A DNA stretch of 64,000 nucleotides from Mesorhizobium loti (GCF_003148495.1 NZ_QGGH01000004.1:434001-498000), one strand, 5' to 3'. Counted from the first letter of the stretch, positions 34,018 to 43,876 are shown. Notes: generated from the sequence alone by a model not told the origin. Made by a program: numbers and translations.

Positions 34018-36944
34018 TCGGCCGCCTCTCTTGCCTGCCGGAACTCGGCGCCGAAGGTCAGTTTGTCGGGCGAGGGTTCGAAATGCGGCGGCTGCTGGAA
34101 ACGTTCGAACTGCGGCTCGGTGAAGCCGGCTTCCTCATCAGCGCATTTGACGATCCGCACGCGCAGGTCGAACCATGCCGCCTGGCCGGTCACCGGATCG
34201 GAATTCGAATAGCGTTTGCCTTGAGCATCGGCCGAGGTCTGGTCGCCGATGATATGGTTGAGCAGGAAGCCACGGTTGGATTCGGCCGCGTCGTCCTTCA
34301 GCCCCCAGCTGCCGCGCCGCTTGCCGATGGCGTTCCAGGTCCAGACCGTGCTTTCGTTCACCCCGTCGATCAGCTTGATCTGCCCCTTCACTCTGCCGTT
34401 GATGCTTTCGATCCACACCCAGTCGTCATCGACAAGGCCGAGACCGGCGGCGGTTCGATGATGCACGAACAGCCGGTTCTGGCTGGTGATTTGCCTGAGC
34501 CACGCATTCTGCGAGCCCCAGGAATGGTACATATGCATGGGCCGCTGCGTCAGCGCATGCAGCGGATATTTTTCGAGGTCGACGACCGCTTCCTCGAAGG
34601 GCATGTACCAGAACGGCAGCGGGTCCATATAGGTCTCGATGCGCTGGCGATCGCCCTTTGGTGGCAAGACACGGCCATGCCCACGCGCGGCCAGACGGAA
34701 ACGCTGCAATGGCTCGGAGTAGAGCTGGAAGACGATCGGCTCCGCCTTGGGGATGAAGCCCATCTGCTCCGCGAAGTCGAGATAGGAGCGGTTGGCCATC
34801 TTGTAGTAGCGCTGGTCGTCGGCAAAATCGTGGTGCCAGAAACCGCCATTGTCGATGTAGCGCTGCAATTGGTCCGGGTTGGCCCCGCCCTTGCCGATTG
34901 AGGTCCCATCCTTGCCGCGCCAGCCGGCGAGCGGGCCGATGCCGGGCGTGCGCTCATGGTTGACGATGTAGTCGGCATAGTCGCGGTATCTGGCCGAGCC
35001 GTCCTCATCGACGAAACCGGGCAGGCCAAGCCGGGCGCCGAGTTCGATCAGCACCGACTGGAACGGCCTGACGTCGCGGTCGGGCTCGACGACGGGATGG
35101 CGGATGGCGTCGCCCGGTCCGTCGGCATGGCTGATCGGCCGGTCGAGCAGGCTGATGCAGTCATGCCGCTCGAGATAGGTCGTATCCGGGAGCACGAGGT
35201 CGGCGAACGGCACGGTCTCGGAATAATAGGCATCGGAATAGATGATGAAGGGGATCTTGTAGTTGCCGGCCTCGTCGTGGTCGGTCAGCATCGCCATGGT
35301 CTCGACGGTGTTCATCGAGGAATTCCACGCCATGTTGGACATGTACATCATGAGCGTGTCGATCTTGTAAGGATCGCCAGCCCAGGCGTTGCGGATGACG
35401 GTGTGCATCAGGCCATGCGCGGCCAGCGGTGCGTCCCAGGAATAGGCCTTGTCGATACGGGTCGGCGTGCCGGCCTCGTCGACCAGCAAATCGTCCGGCC
35501 CGCAGACGAAGCCGAGCGGCATGCCGTCGAGCGGCGTCATCGGCTTGACGGTCTTGCCCGCCGGTTTCGGCCCTGGCGGCGCGGACCGGGGATAGGGCGG
35601 CTTGAAACGGAAACCGCCGGGGACATCCACGGTGCCTAAGAGCACTTGAAGCAAATGGATGGCGCGGCAGGTGTGAAAACCGTTCGAGTGGGCCGAGATG
35701 CCGCGCATGGCGTGCATCGAGACAGGCCGCCCCTTGATCGTCTCGTGGCGGCGCCCGGCCCAGTCGGTCCAGGCGATCGGCAATTCGATCGTCTGTTCGA
35801 AGGCGACATGGGCGAGTTCGGCGGCGATCCTGCGGATCGTGTCGGCCGCAATGCCGCAGCGCTCGGCGACCGCGTCCGGTGCATAGCTCTCATCGAGGTA
35901 GCGGTCGGCGATCAACTGGAATACCGGAACACAGCGGCGGCCATCGACGTCAAAGCTGCCGGTCAGCGCTGGTTTGGTATTGGCATCGGTGGCGCTGACC
36001 GGTGTCTTCGCCACCCGGTCCCAGGCCAGCGGATTGCCGTCGGTATCGCGCACGAACAACCCGTCATCGGCGGCACCCGGCTCCTGCACGACGAGGACAT
36101 GGGCATTGGTGTAGCGCAGCAGATAATCAAGATCGACGCGGCCCGCCCTGAGCAATTCGTGGATGAGGGCGAACACGAACAGCCCGTCGGTGCCGGGCCG
36201 TATGCCGATCCAGTCGTCGGCAATGGCGTTGTAGCCGGTGCGGCACGGATTGATCGAGACGACCTTGGCGCCGCGCGCCTTGAGCTTGCCGAGACCGATC
36301 TTGATCGGGTTGGAATCGTGATCCTCGGCGACGCCGAACAGCATGAAGTATCGGGTGTTGTCCCAGTCGGGCTCACCGAACTCCCAGAATGAGCCGCCGA
36401 TCGTGTAGAGGCCTCCGGCCGCCATGTTGACCGAACAGAAACCGCCATGGGCGGCGAAGTTCGGCGTTCCGAACTGGCTTGCCCACCAGCCGGTGAGTGA
36501 CTGCGACTGGTCGCGGCCGGTGAAGAAGGCCAGTTTTTTTGGGCTGGTCCTGCGGATGTTCGACAGCCGTTCGGTGGCGATCGAAAACGCTTCTTCCCAC
36601 TCGATCTCGCGGAACTCGCCCGAGCCGCGCGGACCGGTCCGTAGCAGCGGCTTCTTCAGCCTTGCCGGACTGTAATGCTGCATGATGCCGGAGCTGCCCT
36701 TGCCGCAGATCACGCCGCGATTGACCGGGTGGTCCTTGTTGCCGTTGATGTAGCGGACCTTGCCATCCTTGATGTGCACGTCGATGCCACAGCGGCAGGC
36801 GCACATGTAGCAGGTCGTCTTGGCGATGCTGTCGGAGACGTCAGGCGAGGTGTCGACGCCGTCGCCTTCATCCGGTGCGCGCGTGTCGGCAAGCGGGCGT
36901 TGCGAGGGTGCCGAATTCGCGCCGCGCGGCGGTCCCTGCATCAT
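34014..36944 (-). CDS. soeA: Molybdopterin oxidoreductase catalytic subunit, probable sulfite dehydrogenase SoeA
   Basis: 976-aa bis-MGD enzyme. An N-terminal [4Fe-4S] motif is present: C45, C48 and C52 in CYMCACRC, with C80 in NRGVICGKG. The molybdopterin domains and the C-terminal dinucleotide-binding domain follow. There is no twin-arginine signal, so it should work in the cytoplasm. With a ferredoxin and a DmsC-like anchor this fits SoeABC, which oxidises sulfite to sulfate and feeds electrons to quinone. A TauE/SafE exporter gene 5-6 kb away and a divergent LysR gene fit a sulfur role. A different reductase is possible. Start: ATG 36944 or the next codon. Confidence 0.7.
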   Translation of the reverse strand: MMQGPPRGANSAPSQRPLADTRAPDEGDGVDTSPDVSDSIAKTTCYMCACRCGIDVHIKDGKVRYINGNKDHPVNRGVICGKGSSGIMQHYSPARLKKPLLRTGPRGSGEFREIEWEEAFSIATERLSNIRRTSPKKLAFFTGRDQSQSLTGWWASQFGTPNFAAHGGFCSVNMAAGGLYTIGGSFWEFGEPDWDNTRYFMLFGVAEDHDSNPIKIGLGKLKARGAKVVSINPCRTGYNAIADDWIGIRPGTDGLFVFALIHELLRAGRVDLDYLLRYTNAHVLVVQEPGAADDGLFVRDTDGNPLAWDRVAKTPVSATDANTKPALTGSFDVDGRRCVPVFQLIADRYLDESYAPDAVAERCGIAADTIRRIAAELAHVAFEQTIELPIAWTDWAGRRHETIKGRPVSMHAMRGISAHSNGFHTCRAIHLLQVLLGTVDVPGGFRFKPPYPRSAPPGPKPAGKTVKPMTPLDGMPLGFVCGPDDLLVDEAGTPTRIDKAYSWDAPLAAHGLMHTVIRNAWAGDPYKIDTLMMYMSNMAWNSSMNTVETMAMLTDHDEAGNYKIPFIIYSDAYYSETVPFADLVLPDTTYLERHDCISLLDRPISHADGPGDAIRHPVVEPDRDVRPFQSVLIELGARLGLPGFVDEDGSARYRDYADYIVNHERTPGIGPLAGWRGKDGTSIGKGGANPDQLQRYIDNGGFWHHDFADDQRYYKMANRSYLDFAEQMGFIPKAEPIVFQLYSEPLQRFRLAARGHGRVLPPKGDRQRIETYMDPLPFWYMPFEEAVVDLEKYPLHALTQRPMHMYHSWGSQNAWLRQITSQNRLFVHHRTAAGLGLVDDDWVWIESINGRVKGQIKLIDGVNESTVWTWNAIGKRRGSWGLKDDAAESNRGFLLNHIIGDQTSADAQGKRYSNSDPVTGQAAWFDLRVRIVKCADEEAGFTEPQFERFQQPPHFEPSPDKLTFGAEFRQAREAAE

Positions 36945-37099
36945 GATCCGGTGGTGCCCGTTCGGCCAGCGGATTTGGCCCGTGTCTTCGGTCCGGGACC
37001 GCGCATGTAGTGCTCTTCCGGGTGATAGCGATCGCCGGCCAGCCGCCGCCTTAAGCCGCGGGCCCAATGCGCAAGCAGGGATCTGAACCGCCTGATCAT
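36941..37099 (-). CDS. Small basic ORF coupled to the SoeA-like gene
   Basis: 52 codons from ATG 37099 to TGA 36941, overlapping the downstream ATG as ATGA. The peptide is rich in Arg (RRFRSLLAHWARGLRRRLAG), then has DRYHPEEHYMRGPGPKTR. AGAGAGCAG precedes the ATG at short distance. I do not recognise it. The coupled start and its position at the head of the operon suggest a real leader gene or small accessory protein. It could instead be chance. Confidence 0.4.
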   Translation of the reverse strand: MIRRFRSLLAHWARGLRRRLAGDRYHPEEHYMRGPGPKTRAKSAGRTGTTGS

Positions 37100-37222
37100 T
37101 CTGCTCTCTGCGATCTCTCGGCGAATTTTTTCTAACTTCGCTCGAAAACTTAGAATGAAGCTATCGATCTGTCTAATCAGTTGTTCTTGTAAATTCGATC
37201 GATATTGGTTCTTAATACAGAC

Positions 37223-38107
37223 ATGACACTGGATCAGTTGCGGATTTTCGTCGCCGTCGCCGAGCGCGGCCACATGACCAAGGCGGCGGAACTGCTGGGC
37301 ATTTCGCAGTCGGCCGCATCGGCCGCCATCCGAGCGCTTGAAGAACAGCACGGCGTGCATCTGTTCAACCGGGTCGGCCGCAACATCGAGCTTGCCCAGA
37401 CCGGACACCGGTTCCTGCCCGAGGCCAAGGCCGTGCTCGAACGGGCCGCCGCCGCCCGCAATGTTCTGGAGCATGTCTCGCAGACGGTCACCGGCAGCCT
37501 CTCGATCGCCGCCAGCCAGACCATCGCCAGCTACTGGCTGCCACGCCGGCTGGCTTCCTTCCACGAAGCCTATCCCGCCGTCAGGCTGAGCGTCAGCATC
37601 GGCAACACCAGGCAAGTGGAGGCCAATGTCCTCGATGGCGCGGCGGATCTCGGCCTGGTCGAGGGGCGCACCGAGTCCGACATATTGCGCCGCACCAAGG
37701 TTGACGTCGACAGGCTGATGCTGGTGGTTGCCAGCTCGCATCCGGAGATCGCCGAAGTTGCGCCCGGCCACTCCGACATCAAGGACCTGCGCTGGATCAT
37801 CCGCGAGGGCGGTTCGGGCACCCGCGAAGTGCTGGAGGACCTGGCCCGCCGCGAAGGAATTTCACTCGCCGACTTGCAGATATTCCTGGTGCTGCCGAGC
37901 AACGAGGCTATCCGCCAGGCGGTCGAGGCGGGAGCCGGCGCTACCATCATTTCGGAGCTTGTCGTGGCCCGCGCCGTGGCCGAAGGCAGCCTCAGGTCCG
38001 TGCCGCTCGAATTGCCGAAACGCGACTTCGCCATGATCACCCATCGCGATCGCCAGGCAAGCCTGGCCCAGATGGCGCTCAAGGCGCATCTCACCGGCAA
38101 AACGTAG
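37223..38107 (+). CDS. LysR-family transcriptional regulator
   Basis: 294-aa regulator. The HTH is at residues 1-60 (LDQLRIFVAVAERGHMTKAA, then ISQSAASAAIRALEEQ), and the substrate-binding domain is at about 90-290. It is divergent from the SoeABC-like operon, with the small ORF between, which is the usual place for a LysR activator of that operon. CysB/CbbR-like inducers cannot be guessed from sequence. ATG 37223 was preferred to a TTG six codons upstream. Confidence 0.88.
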   Translation: MTLDQLRIFVAVAERGHMTKAAELLGISQSAASAAIRALEEQHGVHLFNRVGRNIELAQTGHRFLPEAKAVLERAAAARNVLEHVSQTVTGSLSIAASQTIASYWLPRRLASFHEAYPAVRLSVSIGNTRQVEANVLDGAADLGLVEGRTESDILRRTKVDVDRLMLVVASSHPEIAEVAPGHSDIKDLRWIIREGGSGTREVLEDLARREGISLADLQIFLVLPSNEAIRQAVEAGAGATIISELVVARAVAEGSLRSVPLELPKRDFAMITHRDRQASLAQMALKAHLTGKT

Positions 38108-38223
38108 CGCGCCGGACCCGGTTCGGCGCTTATGGGCAGAAGCGGGCATGAGACTGCCGACAACCCCGTCAAAATGACCCAAATTGGATCACCCCGAGCG
38201 CTGTCCGCCTCAACGCTCGACCG

Positions 38224-39786
38224 TCACTCCGGCAATCCGGCGTCCCGCAGCGCGCTTCCAAGAGTCTCCGCGAGTGCCGGCGCACAGCTCACGCCAGCAA
38301 ACTGGCGGCTGTAGCGAAAACCCGGCTGAAGCTCGCGCACGCGCGCAGCGGCCGCCCTCGCTTCGTCCAGCCGGCCGAGTTTGGCGAGCGCAGCGGTCAG
38401 TTGCACGTAGGTGATGCTGTGTGCTGGATTGGCTTGAACGGACTTATAGGCCGCACGACAAGCTTCTTCGTAACGTCCGCGCAGCAAATGGCTCATTGCT
38501 TGCGCGTCAAACGCGGCCCACGCCCACGAATCGAACGGGCTTAGCCGCATACCCTTCTCGCTCCATTCTATCGCGCGCTCTGCTTCGCCGCCCCATCCGA
38601 GAATGACGCTGCCAAGAATGTAGGTCAGCGCCGATGACGGGCTAATGGCGAGGGCAGCTTCCAGCGCAGTGAACGCAGCCGCGCGATCATGCGCATCCAT
38701 GCCGATCGAAAACCCTGCCCATGTCAGAGCGAGCGCATCGTCTTGTCCATGGACAATGGCCGATCGGGCGTGCCGGATCGAAGCCGCACGGTTGATTTCT
38801 TGCAGCCCGGAGCGAAGGAACAGACAATGATGACACATCGCGGCATTGCCATGCGCAAGGGCATAGGCAGGCTCGAGTGCGATCGCACGCTCAAGAAGCC
38901 CCAGCGCTCTCGTAACTTGTACTGGCATACCTGTATCAACATCAGGCTGGGCTTGAAGCACGAGATCGTAAGCATCGAGACTCTCTGGGCGCTTCCGCCT
39001 GACGCGTTCAATTTCCGCTTTTCGCACGCTCGGAGCAATCGCGCCCACCGCTGATAGCGCGATCTCGTCCTGAAGCGCGAAAATATCCTCGGAGCTGCGG
39101 TCGTAGCGCTCGGCCCACACATGCGCGCCGGTTGATGCGTCGATCATCTGACCGGTCACGCGCACACTACCGCCGGCCTTGCGCACGCTACCTTCGAGGA
39201 CATAGCGCACGCCAAGCTCGCTGCCGACCTGCTTCACGTCCACGGCGCGGCCTTTGTAGGTGAAGGTCGAGTTTCGTGCGATAACGAAAAGCCACTTGAT
39301 GCGTGCCAGACCGGTGATGATGTCATCGACCATCCCATCGGCGAAGTACTCCTGCTGCGGATCCCCGCTCAAGTTCGAGAACGGCAGGACCGCGACGGAC
39401 GGTTTCTCAGGCAGGGTCAGCGCCGACGCGGTGCGGGCGGCAGCCGAACGATCAGGGACATTCGTCGCAACAGCCGGTCCTACATAGCGATAGCCGCGGC
39501 GCGGCAGTGTTTCGATCCAGCTCCTAGCATCCGCCGCGTTGGCCAATACTCGGCGCAAGGCCGCGATCTGGACCGTGAGGTTGTTATCGGCAACCGCCAA
39601 TTTGCCCCAGCCGGCCTCGACCAGCGCGTCCTTGGACACCGGTACGCCCGCGTTTTGGAGCAGCAAACGCAGCAGCGCGACGGCGCGTTGCCCAAGCATG
39701 GTCGGCTCGGCACCGTGGTACAAAATGCCCGCTACCTGATCGAGGCGGAACGGGCCAAACTGATAAAGGTCGCCTCCGATTGTCAT
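38224..39786 (-). CDS. CadC-like winged-helix regulator with TPR region
   Basis: 520-aa protein. An OmpR/ToxR-type winged helix is at about 1-100 (NLTVQIAALRRVL and TLPRRGYRYVGP). A TolB-N-like domain follows at about 130-250 (FSNLSGDPQQEYFADGMVDD, YVLEGSVRK). The C-terminal half has tetratricopeptide-like helices. There is no cyclase catalytic domain and no clear membrane helix. This class is common in rhizobia, and targets are unknown. The cupin gene diverges from it with 109 nt between, so it may regulate that gene (inference). Confidence 0.82.
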   Translation of the reverse strand: MTIGGDLYQFGPFRLDQVAGILYHGAEPTMLGQRAVALLRLLLQNAGVPVSKDALVEAGWGKLAVADNNLTVQIAALRRVLANAADARSWIETLPRRGYRYVGPAVATNVPDRSAAARTASALTLPEKPSVAVLPFSNLSGDPQQEYFADGMVDDIITGLARIKWLFVIARNSTFTYKGRAVDVKQVGSELGVRYVLEGSVRKAGGSVRVTGQMIDASTGAHVWAERYDRSSEDIFALQDEIALSAVGAIAPSVRKAEIERVRRKRPESLDAYDLVLQAQPDVDTGMPVQVTRALGLLERAIALEPAYALAHGNAAMCHHCLFLRSGLQEINRAASIRHARSAIVHGQDDALALTWAGFSIGMDAHDRAAAFTALEAALAISPSSALTYILGSVILGWGGEAERAIEWSEKGMRLSPFDSWAWAAFDAQAMSHLLRGRYEEACRAAYKSVQANPAHSITYVQLTAALAKLGRLDEARAAAARVRELQPGFRYSRQFAGVSCAPALAETLGSALRDAGLPE

Positions 39787-39895
39787 CAAACGCTTTTAGC
39801 AAATTTTTGGGAACGAATTCACGACTTCCCAGCATCGATGGCCAATGTTGCACAAGTGCTTGCCAGAAGTAAGCGCCCAGTCAAAGGAGGATCCC

Positions 39896-40357
39896 ATGAG
39901 CGCCAATGCCGTTATTCGCATGCCCGATGAGAAGAAGGGTGTCATGCTACGTGGTCAACCTATGGTCTTCCTCGTCACCGGCGAAAATACCAAGCACACG
40001 AGCATGTTTGACTGGACGATCCCGGCGGGGTTCGCCACCGGACGGCATGTTCACCGCGTGCAGGAAGAGACATTCTACCTGCTTGAGGGCGAGTGTGCGT
40101 GGCATGTCGGCGACAAGACGATCCGCGCAACGCCCGGAACCTATCTGTTCATTCCACCGGGAGTGCCGCACGACATCACGAATGTCAGTGAGAGACCCGC
40201 CCGCGTGCTGCTGACCGTCTCTCCGCCTGGCCACGAGCACTATTTCGAAGAACTCGCCAAACTCGCGGCGCGGGGCGCGCCGGACCCAAAAGCGCTCGCC
40301 GATTTGCGAAACCGCTACGACACTGACCAGCTCTCGACTTTGACAACACGCGGGTAA
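39896..40357 (+). CDS. Cupin-domain protein
   Basis: 153-aa single-domain cupin (beta-barrel). Metal-binding motif 1 is GRHVHRVQEETFYLLEGE (His, His, Glu) and motif 2 is PPGVPHDITN (His). Such proteins can be quercetinase-like dioxygenases, isomerases or ligand sensors; the function is not clear here. The start is fixed by an excellent AAAGGAGG site 6 nt before ATG 39896. It is divergent from the CadC-like regulator. Confidence 0.82.
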   Translation: MSANAVIRMPDEKKGVMLRGQPMVFLVTGENTKHTSMFDWTIPAGFATGRHVHRVQEETFYLLEGECAWHVGDKTIRATPGTYLFIPPGVPHDITNVSERPARVLLTVSPPGHEHYFEELAKLAARGAPDPKALADLRNRYDTDQLSTLTTRG

Positions 40358-40543
40358 GTCTCTGTCCGGCGGTTCACGGCAGCTTCTGGCCAATCGCGAC
40401 ATATCGCGCTGTGGCACGAGCTTGGTCGGTGCTGGGGCGAGGCGGACGTGACCTTCGTCGCATCACGCCGACGGGATTTATGGGCACAAGGCGTAGCCTA
40501 AAGCGGATCAGTCTCTGAAAAGCTGGACCGCTCTGAGAAGACC
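40358..40543. other. Intergenic region between convergent genes
   Basis: No gene seen. A degenerate palindrome around 40502-40537 (AAGCGGATCAGTC ... GGACCGCTCTGAG) looks like a decayed AGAGCGGT-type repeat and may act as a terminator. Confidence 0.35.
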
Positions 40544-41800
40544 TCAGCCGAACTTCCGCTGCGCATCCAGCGCCAGGCCAAGTCCGACCGAGCCGAACAT
40601 GTCGCCTTCGATGACGGATGCCTGCGGCACCAGCGACAGGATCTCTCGCCTTGCCAGCGGGATCGCGGTCGATCCGCCGGTCAGGAACACCGCGGTGATG
40701 TCGGATGGCCTGACCTCGGCGTCCCGGATGGTCTGCGCCACCGTTGCCGTGACCCGCTCGATGTCCCTGGCAATCGTGGCATCCAGCCCGCTGCGTGTGA
40801 TTTCGGCGGCGAATTCAGCACCCGGCAGCTTCACCGCCACATCGGCGGACGAGCTGTCGGTCAGCTCGATCTTGGCCTTTTCGACGAGTGCCGCCAGCGC
40901 GTGTCCGTAGCGGTGTTCGACGATGTGGATGAAACGGTCGACCAGGTCGGCGCGCTCGGCCTCGTAGCGGATCTGGCGCAGATGCGTCATGGCCTTGGCG
41001 GTGTAGACCAGGTTGATGCGCTGCCATGTCGCCAGATCGATGAAATAGCTCGCCGGCAGATTGCGCTTGCCGTCCTTGGTTGGCGTCAGATAGCCGAGCT
41101 GCGGCATCACATGGGCGATGCTCAGCAGCCGGTCGAAATCCGTACCGCCGATATGGACGCCTCGGCTGGCCAGGATGTCGTCCTTGCGGTCGAGCGAACG
41201 GGAGCGCTGCGGTGAAACGCGCACGATCGAGAAGTCCGACGTGCCGCCGCCCATGTCGATGATCAGCGCCAGTTCCTCGCGCGTCACCTTCTGCTCGTAG
41301 TCGAGCGCCGCCGCGATAGGCTCGAACTGGAAGGCGATATGCTTGAAGCCCTGGGCGCGCGCGGCGTTCTCGAGTTCGCTTTGTGCCTTCGCGTCGGCTT
41401 CAGCGTCATCATCGACGAATTGCACCGGCCGGCCAAGCACGACGGTCTCTACCGTATCGCCGACATCTGCTTCCAGCCTCCTCTTGAGATGGCCGAGGAA
41501 CATGCCGACGATCTCCATGAAGCCGATCGAGCGCGCCTTGATGCGGGTCTTCTCGTGAGCCAGCGAACTGCCGAGCACGCTCTTCAGCGAACGCATCAGC
41601 CGGCCTTCGATGCTGTCGGTGTAGTTGGCGATGGCGTGGCGGCCAAAACAGGTGCGGTTGTCCTCGAAGTTGAAGAACACGGCACTGGGCAGCGTCACTT
41701 GGCCGTCTTCAAGCGCGACAAGGCGCGGCTGCCCGTTGCGGACCACGCCAACGGTGGAGTTCGAAGTACCGAAGTCGATACCGCCGAAGGCTGGTCGCAT
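40544..41800 (-). CDS. Hsp70-family protein (YegD-like)
   Basis: 418-aa ATPase of the actin/Hsp70 fold. Phosphate 1 motif GGIDFGTSNSTVG is at residues 5-17, IIDMGGGTSDFS is the second phosphate site, and FLTGGSTAIP is the adenosine motif. The C-terminal substrate-binding domain of DnaK is missing, as in E. coli YegD. Role unknown. The ATG at 41800 with AGGAAC upstream gives the standard N-terminus. Confidence 0.87.
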   Translation of the reverse strand: MRPAFGGIDFGTSNSTVGVVRNGQPRLVALEDGQVTLPSAVFFNFEDNRTCFGRHAIANYTDSIEGRLMRSLKSVLGSSLAHEKTRIKARSIGFMEIVGMFLGHLKRRLEADVGDTVETVVLGRPVQFVDDDAEADAKAQSELENAARAQGFKHIAFQFEPIAAALDYEQKVTREELALIIDMGGGTSDFSIVRVSPQRSRSLDRKDDILASRGVHIGGTDFDRLLSIAHVMPQLGYLTPTKDGKRNLPASYFIDLATWQRINLVYTAKAMTHLRQIRYEAERADLVDRFIHIVEHRYGHALAALVEKAKIELTDSSSADVAVKLPGAEFAAEITRSGLDATIARDIERVTATVAQTIRDAEVRPSDITAVFLTGGSTAIPLARREILSLVPQASVIEGDMFGSVGLGLALDAQRKFG

Positions 41801-41929
41801 GACAAGTTCCTGTATTTGTCGACGGCGAGCCGACAGGCGCCATGAGAAATCGCGCGCTGCCCGGGGACGGGCTGCTCTGCCGAACCGAATTGTTTGTGTC
41901 TGCAAGTTGGCTGGGGAGCGCGGTCTACC

Positions 41930-41966
41930 GCATGCTCCCGCAAAGGGAAACCACTTTTCGGGAAAA
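41930..41966. repeat. Partial GCATGATC-type repeat
   Basis: GCATGCTCCCGCAAAGGGAAACC followed by ACTTTTCGGGAAAAG, related to the repeats at 212 and 25615. It lies just past the TIGR02186 stop codon. Confidence 0.5.
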
Positions 41967-41969
41967 GTT

Positions 41970-42761
41970 CTAGTCTCGCCGGAAGATCAGCCTTCCGAGC
42001 CAGCCTGTCAGCATGGCCAGCGATATCGCAAAGACGCCATAGAGGAAGGAATAATTATGGGCGACACGGAAGATCGACTGTTCGAAACCGGATTTGCGGA
42101 TTTCGAGCTGGGCTGAGCTTTCCTTGATGAACAGGCCGCTCTTGAACAGGAAGGCGCGTGCCTTGTGGGTGCCGACCGGGACATTCGGCGCCAGCCTGAC
42201 GGTGGCGCGGAACAGGTTCTGCGACAGGAATTGCACGCCGCCGACATTCTCGCTGTAGAGGCCGGTCGCCGACTTGCGCTCCCGCAACGCCGCGGTGAAT
42301 TCCTCGATCGTCGCCGGGCTGTCGCCGGCATCGGCGGGCTGCATGTAGAGGTTGGAGGCGCCAAGCGACAGCTGCTTGTAGCTGTTGGGTTCGGTGATGT
42401 CCTGCAGCGGCCGCGTCGTCGCCACCGAATAGGACATCGGCACGTTCTCGAAGGTCTCGGAGTCCAGATTGACCCAGACGCCAAGCACCCTGTCCTTGCG
42501 GCGCACCACCACCGGTTTGGGCGGGCCTTCGAGCACGACGATGACATCGTAGCGGCCCTGGCGAGCGACGAGTGGATCGGGATTTTCCAGCGAACCGAAG
42601 ATGGTCAGGTCGGCGCCGGAAAAGCCGGCGGTGATCGAGACATTGTCGGTGGAGAGCCCGATCTGGATGCCTTCCGTCAATGGGACCTGTGCCTTCGCTG
42701 ATACCGCGGCCGCAAGCAATGACAGGACAATGGCGGTTGCGAACGCGTTCGGAGCCCTCAT
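41970..42761 (-). CDS. TIGR02186-family membrane-anchored protein
   Basis: 263-aa exported protein with a signal peptide (cleavage near VSAKA, residue 24), a beta-rich periplasmic domain, and one C-terminal membrane helix at about 238-258 (FLYGVFAISLAMLTGWLG). The family is uncharacterised but typically sits next to TauE/SafE permeases in alphaproteobacteria, as here: its ATG shares a base with the permease stop. It may be a periplasmic partner of that transporter. Confidence 0.75.
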   Translation of the reverse strand: MRAPNAFATAIVLSLLAAAVSAKAQVPLTEGIQIGLSTDNVSITAGFSGADLTIFGSLENPDPLVARQGRYDVIVVLEGPPKPVVVRRKDRVLGVWVNLDSETFENVPMSYSVATTRPLQDITEPNSYKQLSLGASNLYMQPADAGDSPATIEEFTAALRERKSATGLYSENVGGVQFLSQNLFRATVRLAPNVPVGTHKARAFLFKSGLFIKESSAQLEIRKSGFEQSIFRVAHNYSFLYGVFAISLAMLTGWLGRLIFRRD

Positions 42762-43684
42762 CAGTTGAGGCCCACGGCGGACAGCGAATAGAGATTGGGC
42801 GGAGTGACGAAAAGATCGATGGCCAATCGTATCGCCACCGCCAGCACCAGCAGCGCCAGCAAGGCCCTGAGCTGCTCGCCGCGCAGCCTCTGACCGGCCT
42901 TGGCGCCATATTGCGCGCCGGCCACGCCGCCCGCCATCAGCAGGAAGGCCAGCACGACGTCGACCGTCTGGTTGGTGGTGGCGTGGACCAGTGTCGTATA
43001 GGCGGAAGTGAAGATGATCTGGAAGAGCGAGGTGCCGATAACGACATTGGTCGGCACTTTCAGCAGATAGATCAGCGCCGGCACCATGATGAAGCCGCCG
43101 CCGACACCCATGATCGACGACAGGAAGCCGATGCCGGCGCCAAGGCCGAGCACCGGGATGACGCTGACGAACAGTTTCGAGGCCCTGAAGCGCATCTTCA
43201 GCGGCAAGCGGTGGATCCAGTTGTGCTGGCCGGATTTCTTCAGCACCGGTGCCGCACCGCTGCGCGTGGCGCGCAGCGCATTGACGCTTTCGACCAGCAT
43301 CAGTCCGCCGACCGTGCCGAGCAGCACGACGTAGAGCAGCGAGATAAAGAGGTCGAGCTGGCCGAGGCGGCGCAGGAAGGCGAAGACGTAGATGCCGCCG
43401 GTGGAACCGACAATGCCGCCGGCCAGCAACACCCCACCGAGCTTGAAGTCGAGCGTCCCTCGCTTCATGTGCGAAAGGACACCGGAGACGGAGGAGGCGA
43501 TGACCTGGTTGGCGCCGGTGGCGACCGCGATCGCCGGGGGTATGTTGTAGAAGATCAAGAGCGGCGTGATGAGGAAGCCGCCGCCGACACCGAACATGCC
43601 CGACAGGAAACCCACCGCCGCGCCCATGGCCAGCAGGACGAAGATATTGACGGAAATTTCCGCGATCGGGAGATAGATGCCCAC
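42761..43684 (-). CDS. TauE/SafE-family sulfite/anion permease
   Basis: 307-aa membrane protein with about eight helices and the two repeated family motifs GMFGVGGGFLITPLLI and IMGVGGGFIMVPALI. TauE/SafE proteins are thought to move sulfite, sulfoacetate or related anions across the inner membrane. GTG 43684 is the likely start. It is coupled to the TIGR02186 gene. With the SoeABC-like enzyme on the same strand, a shared sulfite-handling role is plausible but not shown. Confidence 0.8.
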   Translation of the reverse strand: MGIYLPIAEISVNIFVLLAMGAAVGFLSGMFGVGGGFLITPLLIFYNIPPAIAVATGANQVIASSVSGVLSHMKRGTLDFKLGGVLLAGGIVGSTGGIYVFAFLRRLGQLDLFISLLYVVLLGTVGGLMLVESVNALRATRSGAAPVLKKSGQHNWIHRLPLKMRFRASKLFVSVIPVLGLGAGIGFLSSIMGVGGGFIMVPALIYLLKVPTNVVIGTSLFQIIFTSAYTTLVHATTNQTVDVVLAFLLMAGGVAGAQYGAKAGQRLRGEQLRALLALLVLAVAIRLAIDLFVTPPNLYSLSAVGLN

Positions 43685-43876
43685 CCGTCAGTCTCGATCA
43701 GTTCTGCCTGTCGGCGAATGCAACCGTTGCGGGCATCTTGGACCGACAAGCCAATTCGTTCTTGCGCCGGAGGTGCTGCGAAGTCAAACCGCGCCACGCC
43801 GCCGAAACAAAAAACATCTCAATCAGTTAACAGGCAAATGTGTGGCAAGGGCGTCGTGGAAGCGACGCCTCTGCCG

